This document shows, piece after piece, positions 22,456 to 28,909 of a stretch of 28,909 bases of DNA. The stretch spans positions 1 through 28,909 of the forward strand of contig JASHYD010001110.1 in the NCBI GenBank assembly GCA_030043175.1. Reading direction: 5' to 3'. The number at the start of each line of letters is the position of its first letter. The stretch's first letter is position 1. The notes beneath the pieces were generated by a model that was not told where the DNA came from, made no database searches, and worked only from the letters and a program-made list of their open reading frames with translations. The DNA is from Xanthobacteraceae bacterium. GTDB lineage: Bacteria > Pseudomonadota > Alphaproteobacteria > Rhizobiales > Xanthobacteraceae. The position numbers and the translations under genes were made by a program.

Positions 22456-24897
22456 ATGGATCAGCAACTCGGTTTCCCCGGAAAATCGCGGGCAACGCGC
22501 ACGGAGGGAACATGCGATGCCCTGCTCCTCGCCCCAGCCCCCGTTGTTTGGTGGACGAATGCCGATGGCGAATTCGTTGAGGAGCAACCTTATTGGCGAG
22601 ACTACACGGGGCAGGCTTGGGACGAGTACCGAGGCTCGGGCTGGGCATCCTGCCTGCACCCCGATGATCGCCCATCCATTATGGCGGATTGGGCGTCGGC
22701 GATGGCCTCAGGGTCGCTGTATTCCGCCCACGGCCGGATTTGGAGTGCCAACCACAACGGTTATCGCGCGTTTCAGACGCAGGGCGTTCCAATCAGGAAC
22801 GAGCGAGGCGAGATCGAACGGTGGCATGGTGCCCTGACCGACGTCCAAGATATTATCGAGATGAAAGTTCTCCTCCGTCGGACGCAGACCGATCTGGCGG
22901 ATTCATTGACGGCGCTCCGCGACAGTCAAGCGCAAAGCCGCGCTTACCGTGCCAACTTGCAGGCCGTCGAAACGCAACTCGCAGGCAATGCATCTGCGTT
23001 GAAACAGCTCCATGAGGCAAGCGCGCGACTTTGGCGAGAAGGGGAACTTCATGCCTGGTTGAAAGAGATGCTCCGGGCTGCCACGGACCTGCTGACGGCC
23101 GACAAAGGTACAATTCAGCTCTTTGACGCGAGCCGCAAAATTTTGACGATCGCGGCCCACCAGGGATTCGAGCAGGCCTTCCTGAATTTCTTCAGAGAAG
23201 TCTCGGCCGAGGATGCCTCAGTTTGCGGCCAAGCGTTACGCGGGGGTCAGCGTATCATCGTCGAGGACGTCGAGGCAGACGAAGGCTGCGCTGCGTTCCG
23301 CGCCGTTGCCTCCGCGGCAGGCTGCCGCGCTGTGCAATCCACCCCGCTGGTCGGGCGGGACGGAAAATCACTGGGGGTACTGTCGACGTATTTCCGCAAT
23401 GTGCATCGGCCCACCTCGGACGAATTCGATCTCCTCGATCTCTACGCGCGGCAAGCAGCGGATTTCATCGAACGGCACCGGAACGACGAAGCGCTGCGTG
23501 AGAGCGAGGAACGCTACAAAGGCATTTATCAGCACGCCAGCATGGGCATCGCTATTTGGGATCTGGATGGTCGATTGGTGTCCTGCAATCCGGCATATTC
23601 CGATATGCGCGGATATTCGGAAGACGAGCTTCGTGGGTCAGGCTTCGAGGCCATTGTGCATCCCGAAGATCGCGAGCGGCATGCATGCGAGGTCAAAAAG
23701 CTGATTTTGCAACAAATACCTTCGTTCGAAATCGAGAACCGGTGCCTTTCCAAGGAAGGAAAGGTTTCGTGGGTGCATAAGCATGTGTCGCTGCTCCGCG
23801 ACGGAGCGGGACGACCAGCGAACGTCATCACCCTTGCAACCAACGTCACTGAGCGTAAGCAGCATGAGGAGCAGATCGCCCTTCTCCTGCGTGAAGTCAA
23901 TCATCGCTCCAAGAACCTGCTCTCCCTGGTGCAGGCTATTGCACAGCAAACCATCAATACCAAACCCGATGACTTTCTCCCCCGCTTCCAGGCGCGTGTC
24001 CAGGCGCTGGCCGCAAGTCATGACATCCTGGTAGAAAACAAATGGAAGGGCGCGGATCTTCACGAGGTAGCGAGGTCGCAGCTTGCACACTTCCGTGACC
24101 TGATGGACAAGCGCATCACGCTGACTGGGCCGCCGGTCTTTGCCTCTGCGGCCGCCGCGCAGGCGCTCGGAATGACGTTCCACGAGCTTGCGACGAATGC
24201 GACCAAATACGGCGCTCTTTCCGACGAATGCGGCCACGTCGAACTCGGCTGGGAAACAGTGCAAAACGCCGAGGGCAACGAGATTTTTGCCATCGCGTGG
24301 AGCGAGAGCGGCGGCCCGCCCGTTGCGGCGCCGTCAAGCAGCGGTTTCGGTTCGACCGTCATTTGCCGGTTGGCGGAACGAAGTCTTAACGCAAAAGTCG
24401 AGCTTACTTATGCCCGCATGGGGCTGAGGTGGCGCCTTCAGTGTCCGCGAAGCGTGGTCGAAGAAGCGTCCGCCAATGCATTGCCGAAGCACAAGCCACC
24501 AGAGCCGCAGGAATCGTCCGAGCCGCGCCTTCGCGTCCTCGTGGTCGAGGATGAAGCGATCGTAGCGCTGGAAATCGAGGAAAATCTCCGAGAGGCAGGC
24601 TTCGAAGTCGTCGGCCCGGCCGCAAGAGTGGCGGAAGCGCTTGAGCTTTTGAACGAGTTCGGCTGTGATGCCGCTGTGCTTGACATCAATCTCGGCACTG
24701 AGACTTCAGAGCCGATCGCGCTGTTCTTGTCAGAGCAGCGCACGCCGTTCGTTACGGTGTCGGGGTATTCTCAAGACCAGCGGCCGAGCGGATTTAGCGG
24801 TGGCGCCTTCCTGGCAAAGCCGCTGCGCAAGGAGCATCTTGTGGCGCAGCTTCGCCAGTGCGCGCAGCAGCAAGCTCATCGCCTCAGATCAACCTGA
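22456..24897 (+). CDS. Hybrid sensor: PAS-GAF-PAS-HWE histidine kinase with C-terminal receiver
   Basis: The 813-residue protein has no signal or membrane segment, so it is a cytosolic sensor. Domain order: PAS (about 25-135, LHPDDRPSIM), a coiled linker (140-195), GAF (195-345, ILTIAAHQGF and VQSTPLVGRDGKSLGVLSTY), PAS (350-475, DLDGRLVSCNPAYSDMRGY and IVHPEDRERH), HWE kinase (476-665) and receiver (about 690-805). The kinase has LREVNHRSKNLLSLVQ with phospho-His483, the N box HELATNATKYGALS and WSESGGPP, the HWE signature. The receiver has Asp743 (VLDIN) and Lys788 (AFLAKPL). HWE kinases in this order often feed the general stress response or light and redox sensing, but no phyR, nepR or ecfG gene is adjacent. 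The signal is unknown; PAS and GAF may bind a cofactor. The start lacks a clear Shine-Dalgarno sequence. Confidence 0.92.
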   Translation: MDQQLGFPGKSRATRTEGTCDALLLAPAPVVWWTNADGEFVEEQPYWRDYTGQAWDEYRGSGWASCLHPDDRPSIMADWASAMASGSLYSAHGRIWSANHNGYRAFQTQGVPIRNERGEIERWHGALTDVQDIIEMKVLLRRTQTDLADSLTALRDSQAQSRAYRANLQAVETQLAGNASALKQLHEASARLWREGELHAWLKEMLRAATDLLTADKGTIQLFDASRKILTIAAHQGFEQAFLNFFREVSAEDASVCGQALRGGQRIIVEDVEADEGCAAFRAVASAAGCRAVQSTPLVGRDGKSLGVLSTYFRNVHRPTSDEFDLLDLYARQAADFIERHRNDEALRESEERYKGIYQHASMGIAIWDLDGRLVSCNPAYSDMRGYSEDELRGSGFEAIVHPEDRERHACEVKKLILQQIPSFEIENRCLSKEGKVSWVHKHVSLLRDGAGRPANVITLATNVTERKQHEEQIALLLREVNHRSKNLLSLVQAIAQQTINTKPDDFLPRFQARVQALAASHDILVENKWKGADLHEVARSQLAHFRDLMDKRITLTGPPVFASAAAAQALGMTFHELATNATKYGALSDECGHVELGWETVQNAEGNEIFAIAWSESGGPPVAAPSSSGFGSTVICRLAERSLNAKVELTYARMGLRWRLQCPRSVVEEASANALPKHKPPEPQESSEPRLRVLVVEDEAIVALEIEENLREAGFEVVGPAARVAEALELLNEFGCDAAVLDINLGTETSEPIALFLSEQRTPFVTVSGYSQDQRPSGFSGGAFLAKPLRKEHLVAQLRQCAQQQAHRLRST

Positions 24898-24911
24898 GGC
24901 GTGGGGATTTC

Positions 24912-26582
24912 CTAGTCCCCGCATGTCCCGCCCGCTTCTTGCCGCGTCGACGTCTCCGGCATCACCCCGGAGTGCTGGCGCGCATAAGTTTCGCGGCCTG
25001 TCGTTTCCCACTCGCCCACAGTGGCGCGGCGCGCGAAAGTTTCCCAGGTGTCGGTCCAATCCCCGAGCGTGTAGCCGTGCCAGGGCGACTGCGCGGCGAG
25101 CGCAGGCAGGCCCAGATCCTCCCAGATCATGCGCGCGCGCTCCATGAATTCCCGCCCCGGCAGCGCCAAGGGCGGCATTGACCTCTTGCGCGTGGCGTCG
25201 ATCAGCATGGCGGAATCCGCGCTGCGCGGGCCGTATTGGGCGCCCTGCAAATTGCCGCGGTAGGGCTCGATATGAACGTCTTCGATCGGGTTCGAGCGGT
25301 AGGCGAGCGACCACAGCACCGCATCGAGCGACTCCGGGTCGATGTCATCGCTCACCGCAATGACGAGCTTGCCGCAGCCGGCCATGAAGGTCGCGGTGCC
25401 CGAAAGCCCGCGCCACACCTCGCTTTTCGGCGTCCCGGCAGCGTATTGCAGGAAGATCACCGGCCGCAAGTTGGTGAGTCGCTCGTGCATGACGACGCGC
25501 CGGATACCTTTGATGGACAGATTGTTGCGCAGGTGGTGGAGAAACAGCGGCTCATAGGCCACCTTTTTGATCACGCTAGATTCGCTGGGTGTCACCTGGC
25601 TGATGATCGAGCAGAATACCGGGGCGCGTCGTTGGGTAATGGCTGTGACCCGCATCGGCATGTTGTAGGCCTCAAGCGCCACGTAGCCGTTGCTCTCGCC
25701 GAACGGCGCCTCGGGCTCCAGCCGCTCCGTGTCGATGATGCCCTCGACCACGATCTCGGCGTCGGCCGGCACCATCAGATCGACGGTCCTGGCCTTGACG
25801 ACCCGCACCGCCGTACCGGCGAGTCCACCGGCCACGGCGAGTTCATCGCAGTCGATGGCAAGCTTCTGGGGACTCGCGAACACCACGACCGGCGCAGCGC
25901 CGATGACGATTGCGATCGGCATCGAGGCGCGACGCTCTCTGTACTTGAGCCAGTGGTAATAACCGCCGGCGCCACCGGAAGGGCGCGCCACCATGCGCAC
26001 CGCAAGTCGATCGGTCGCTTTCAGCCCGGCGCGGTACATGCCCATGTTCTGGATGCCGCTGTCGGGGTCGCGGGTGATGCACAGCGTGGCGGTGAGATAA
26101 GGCGCCGCATCGAATCCCGGCGTCGACACCGGCACCGGCAGGCTCGCGAGGCCACAGCCCGGTTGCTGCAAATCGCTGCCGGTAACGACCACGTCCTGGC
26201 ACGGCGCGGACGCAACCTGAAAGGGGGTAATCGGATTAGCAATCGCCTTGATCCAGGCTTGACCGATATTCGCCACTGCCCGGCCCATGCCGACCGCATA
26301 GATGTCAGGCGAGGCCGCGAGCGCACCCACCGCCACCGGCATGTGGTATTGCCGCCCGGTGCCGTCGGTCACGTTGGTGAACAGAAAGGCACGCCGCTTG
26401 TTCTCCGGAATGCCGCCGAGAAACTGCCAGCGCACCAGCGGATGCAGTTCGGTGTCCTTGTTGATCGGGCGATCGATCCGCACGAGAAGACCGCGCGCAT
26501 CGAGATCCGCAAGGTGCGTTTGGAAATCGGCGGCGGGATAAAATGGAGTCGCATGAGCAGCGTCAGCGGGCTTATCGAGCAT
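24912..26582 (-). CDS. UbiD-family (prenylated-FMN) decarboxylase
   Basis: From ATG 26582 the product is 556 residues, within the range of the family; a TTG at 26651 in the same frame would add 23 Arg-rich residues and is less likely. Landmarks are RDPDSGIQNMGMYR, the APVVVFASP strand, the active-site segment EAPFGESNGY with Glu296 (the family's catalytic Glu region), CSIISQVTPSESSVIKK, and a C-terminal domain with DDIDPESLDAVLWSLAYR. UbiD-type enzymes use prenylated FMN, made by UbiX, to decarboxylate or carboxylate aromatic or unsaturated acids. No ubiX gene is in this window. The gene is divergent from the molybdenum hydroxylase with about 285 bases between starts, so both may serve one pathway. 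It converges on the kinase, separated by only 14 bases. The substrate is unknown. Confidence 0.9.
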   Translation of the reverse strand: MLDKPADAAHATPFYPAADFQTHLADLDARGLLVRIDRPINKDTELHPLVRWQFLGGIPENKRRAFLFTNVTDGTGRQYHMPVAVGALAASPDIYAVGMGRAVANIGQAWIKAIANPITPFQVASAPCQDVVVTGSDLQQPGCGLASLPVPVSTPGFDAAPYLTATLCITRDPDSGIQNMGMYRAGLKATDRLAVRMVARPSGGAGGYYHWLKYRERRASMPIAIVIGAAPVVVFASPQKLAIDCDELAVAGGLAGTAVRVVKARTVDLMVPADAEIVVEGIIDTERLEPEAPFGESNGYVALEAYNMPMRVTAITQRRAPVFCSIISQVTPSESSVIKKVAYEPLFLHHLRNNLSIKGIRRVVMHERLTNLRPVIFLQYAAGTPKSEVWRGLSGTATFMAGCGKLVIAVSDDIDPESLDAVLWSLAYRSNPIEDVHIEPYRGNLQGAQYGPRSADSAMLIDATRKRSMPPLALPGREFMERARMIWEDLGLPALAAQSPWHGYTLGDWTDTWETFARRATVGEWETTGRETYARQHSGVMPETSTRQEAGGTCGD

Positions 26583-26752
26583 TTGCGCACCAGCGGTCGC
26601 AGAGCGGCGCCGAGACAATTCCGAACGCCCGGGTGATAATGGCGCGGGCAACGCGATGCTGCAACAATGACCGGGCGACGGGCGGATGAAGCCGCAGAGG
26701 CCGTTGCTTCGGCGACTCGAAAAATGGGCGGCATGCGACGGCTTGCCCGTGG

Positions 26753-26790
26753 CCAGACGCGCGCAGCCAGCGCTCCTCGGGATGAGGGCC
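26753..26790 (-). repeat. RPE/REP-like dispersed palindromic element
   Basis: Read on the minus strand the stretch begins CCTCATCCCGAGGAGCGC and continues with a GCGCGCGTCT-type arm, the form of a palindromic element common in Bradyrhizobium-type genomes that translates as PHPEER. It lies in the intergenic space between the divergent UbiD and molybdenum hydroxylase genes. This is an assignment from remembered sequence, not from a database search. Confidence 0.5.
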
Positions 26791-26867
26791 GAGCGATTTC
26801 ATGCGCGCGAGGTGGCGTGTCACCCTAAAGCGAGCGCCTGTTAGACTACTGTGGGAGCAAAGCGACG

Positions 26868-28909
26868 ATGGGAGCGAAATGGTTCGGGGCGGCCGTCAAG
26901 CGCAAGGAGGACCCGGCGCTTCTCGCCGGGAAGGGGCGGTTCGTCGATGACGTTCGACTGGCGGGCAGTCTTCACGCAGCCTTCGTCCGCAGCCCCCACG
27001 CGCACGCGAGGATCCGCGCCATCGATACCTCCGCCGCAAAAGCTCCAAACGGTGTGCACCTGGTGCTCACGTTTGTGGACCTGCCGGAGTCGCTGCAAAG
27101 CAACGCATTGCCGCTGTTCGTGCCGACCCCGGCCATTACCGAGCTGCATTTGCCATATGCGCTTGCGCGGCGGGAGACCGTCTACGTGGGGGAGCCGGTC
27201 GCCGTCGTCGTCGCCGATAGCCGCCACATCGCAGAGGATGCCGCCGCACTGGTCGAGGTAGACTACCAGCCGCTGCCCGCGGTTTCGGATTGCGCCGCCG
27301 CGATGGCGCCCGGCTGCGTTCTCGCGCATTCCGAGAGCCGATCCAATGTTGCAGCACGCCTGCCGATCACGGTCGGCGACGCCGACGCAGCATTCGCAGC
27401 CGCCGCCCATGCGGTGCGCGAGCGCTTGTTCATCCATCGCGGCGGGCCGTTTTTCATGGAATGCCGCGGCGTGCTGGCGAGCCACGACGCTGCCGCAGAC
27501 TCCTATACGGTCTACGTGTCCTCCCAAGGTTCGCATCGCATCAAGCGCGGGCTCCTTGACGTGCTCGACCTCAATGACAACCAGATGCACGTCATCACGC
27601 CCGACGTGGGCGGCGGGTTCGGCCCGAAGGGCGCCATTTATCCCGAATATCCGTGCGTCGCCGCATGTGCGAAACTGCTCGGCCGACCGGTGAAATGGAT
27701 CGAGGACCGGCGAGAGAACTTTGCCTGCACCCATCAGGAACGTGACCAAGTCTGGGATCTCGAGCTGGCAGCTGACCGCGACGGTCGGATTCTGGCGTTG
27801 CGTGGCCGCCTGGTGCACGACACCGGCGCCTATGTGCCGTGGGGCTTGGTGCTGCCCTGGATCGCCGCCACCACGGTGCCCGGGCCCTACGTGATTCCGA
27901 ATTTCAAGATGGAGCTCACTGCGGTCTACACCAACATGATCTCGACGACGCCTGTGCGCGGCGCCGGCCGTCCGCAGGGCGTGTTTGTGATGGAGCGCAT
28001 GATGGATCGCCTCGCCGAGGGCATCGGGCTCGATCGCGCCGAACTGCGGCGGCGCAACTTCATCGCACCTGCCCAGATGCCTTACCAGGTGGGCATCATC
28101 TCCCGTGACGGCAGGCCGGTCACTTACGACAGCGGCGATTATCCGGACTCGCAGGCGCGCGCGCTCGCGGCCGCAGATTACGCCAGCTTTCCGGCGCGGC
28201 AGGCCGAAGCGCTGCGGGCCGGTCGCTACATCGGCATCGGCATCAGCAATGCGGTCGAGAGCACCGGGCTCGGCCCCTACGAGGGCGCGACGGTGCGCAT
28301 CGCCACCACCGGCAAGGTGGTGCTCTACACCGGCGCCGCACCGCAGGGGCAATCGCATAAAACGACGCTCGCCCAGATCGCCGCTGACCAGCTCGGCGTC
28401 TCTTACGAAGACGTGACGGTGGCGACCGCCGACACCAAAGACATTGCGCTCGGGGTCGGAACCTTCGCTGCGCGTACCGCCGTGAATGCCGGGTCCTCCG
28501 CCCATCTCGCGGCAGCCGAAGTGGCTCGCAAGATCAAGCGCGTCGCCGCCGACATGATGGAGGTCTCGCCTGACGACCTAGAATTGCGTGACGGCTTCGC
28601 GCAAGTGCGCGGCGTCCCAGGATTAAAGAAGAGCTTTCGCGAGATCGCTGTGAAATCGATCGGCATGCCTGGCTTTTCCATGCCAGGCGGCCTCTCCCCA
28701 GGACTTGAGAACACCGCCTATTTTCAGCCCGACCAGTCGACTTATGCCAACGGCACTCACGTGGCGGAAGTCGAGGTCGACATCGAGACGGGCTGTGTAA
28801 AAATCCTTCGCTACACGGTGCTCCATGATTGCGGCACCGTCATCAATCCGATGGTGGTCGAGGGCCAGGTGGTCGGCGGCATTGCCCATGGCATCGGCAA
28901 CGCTCTGTT
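26868..28909 (+). CDS. Xanthine dehydrogenase-family molybdopterin-binding large subunit (partial, runs off the right edge)
   Basis: From ATG 26868 an open frame runs to the edge, giving the first 680 residues or so. It opens KRKEDPALLAGKGRFVDDV, then the typical SLHAAFVRSPHAHARI, and VGEPVAVVVA. The molybdopterin-binding part has VGGGFGPKG (247-255), PVRGAGRPQGVFVMERMMD, and a GQSHKTTLAQIAADQL segment. The form I CO dehydrogenase loop (VAYRCSFR) is not seen, so it is an aerobic Mo hydroxylase of the aldehyde/isoquinoline/nicotinate-type group rather than CoxL. Such large subunits need FAD and 2Fe-2S partner subunits, which are not within the window and may lie to the right. The substrate is unknown. 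GGGAG lies ten bases before the start. It is divergent from a UbiD decarboxylase, suggesting a shared aromatic or heteroaromatic pathway. Confidence 0.9.
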   Translation, partial: MGAKWFGAAVKRKEDPALLAGKGRFVDDVRLAGSLHAAFVRSPHAHARIRAIDTSAAKAPNGVHLVLTFVDLPESLQSNALPLFVPTPAITELHLPYALARRETVYVGEPVAVVVADSRHIAEDAAALVEVDYQPLPAVSDCAAAMAPGCVLAHSESRSNVAARLPITVGDADAAFAAAAHAVRERLFIHRGGPFFMECRGVLASHDAAADSYTVYVSSQGSHRIKRGLLDVLDLNDNQMHVITPDVGGGFGPKGAIYPEYPCVAACAKLLGRPVKWIEDRRENFACTHQERDQVWDLELAADRDGRILALRGRLVHDTGAYVPWGLVLPWIAATTVPGPYVIPNFKMELTAVYTNMISTTPVRGAGRPQGVFVMERMMDRLAEGIGLDRAELRRRNFIAPAQMPYQVGIISRDGRPVTYDSGDYPDSQARALAAADYASFPARQAEALRAGRYIGIGISNAVESTGLGPYEGATVRIATTGKVVLYTGAAPQGQSHKTTLAQIAADQLGVSYEDVTVATADTKDIALGVGTFAARTAVNAGSSAHLAAAEVARKIKRVAADMMEVSPDDLELRDGFAQVRGVPGLKKSFREIAVKSIGMPGFSMPGGLSPGLENTAYFQPDQSTYANGTHVAEVEVDIETGCVKILRYTVLHDCGTVINPMVVEGQVVGGIAHGIGNAL

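Noticed and set aside
25236..26636. Long plus-strand open frame (466 codons)
   Set aside because: Antisense to the UbiD-family gene; composition (His/Arg-rich) is that of a shadow frame in GC-rich DNA.
26841..28505. Long open frame on the minus strand (554 codons)
   Set aside because: It is antisense to the molybdenum hydroxylase, whose plus-strand frame carries all the family motifs. The antisense product is Arg/His/Gly-rich with no family resemblance.
1..28909. tRNA, rRNA, CRISPR array, transposase or phage genes
   Set aside because: I looked for T-arm-like GTTCGA contexts, regularly spaced direct repeats and transposase motifs and saw none that hold up by eye; the one GGTTCGATT near 14342 lies in a stretch that does not fold as a cloverleaf.

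Overview
The window is GC-rich, gene-dense bacterial chromosome and most resembles Alphaproteobacteria of the order Hyphomicrobiales (Bradyrhizobium/Rhodopseudomonas/Xanthobacteraceae-like). The basis is family content rather than any marker gene: a growth-pole-ring/TipN-like coiled-coil protein, a TctC/Bug-type solute receptor, a host-attachment protein, an HWE kinase, and dispersed palindromes of the kind that read as PHPEER or LPSPAGGRG when translated. I see no rRNA, tRNA, CRISPR array, prophage or intact insertion sequence.

Layout. 1-978 (minus) is the 5' end of a large membrane-anchored coiled-coil protein. 979-1953 lacks a convincing gene but holds a strong intrinsic-terminator-like hairpin and a run of smaller hairpins. 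1954-5208 carries a Spy/LTXXQ-like periplasmic protein, a tricarboxylate-type solute receptor and two carboxymuconolactone decarboxylase (CMD)-like proteins. 5562-8819 carries a single-domain globin, a flavin amine oxidase and a bifunctional ManC-type enzyme. 9454-13927 is a plus-strand run: VOC protein, FAD monooxygenase, exported CMD-like protein, ModA-like binding protein and an exported DLSGQW-motif protein; the last three are tightly spaced and look like an operon. 14349-14884 is a frameshifted small exported gene. 15013-17847 groups an HtrA/DegP protease, an HPF/RaiA-cold-shock fusion and a host-attachment (eRF1-like superfamily) protein. 17978-20515 carries an MBL-fold hydrolase, a small zinc-ribbon protein and an alpha/beta hydrolase. 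20903-24897 carries a second DLQGIW-type exported protein and a PAS-GAF-PAS-HWE-receiver hybrid kinase. 24912-28909 carries a UbiD-family decarboxylase divergent from the 5' part of a xanthine-dehydrogenase-family molybdenum hydroxylase.

How the genes may work together. Much of the content (solute receptors, CMD-like proteins, FAD monooxygenase, VOC protein, MBL hydrolase, esterase, UbiD, Mo-hydroxylase) fits an accessory catabolic repertoire for aromatic or other organic acids, but no complete pathway can be read. The 15-18 kb block has a stress/translation theme (envelope protease, ribosome hibernation factor, eRF1-like protein). The points most worth following are the HPF-CSD/host-attachment pair, the exported CMD/ModA-like/DLSGQW operon with its second DLSG-type paralogue, the hairpin-rich gap near 1.3-1.5 kb, the inverted repeat pair at 9.07 and 19.44 kb, and the broken gene at 14.75 kb.
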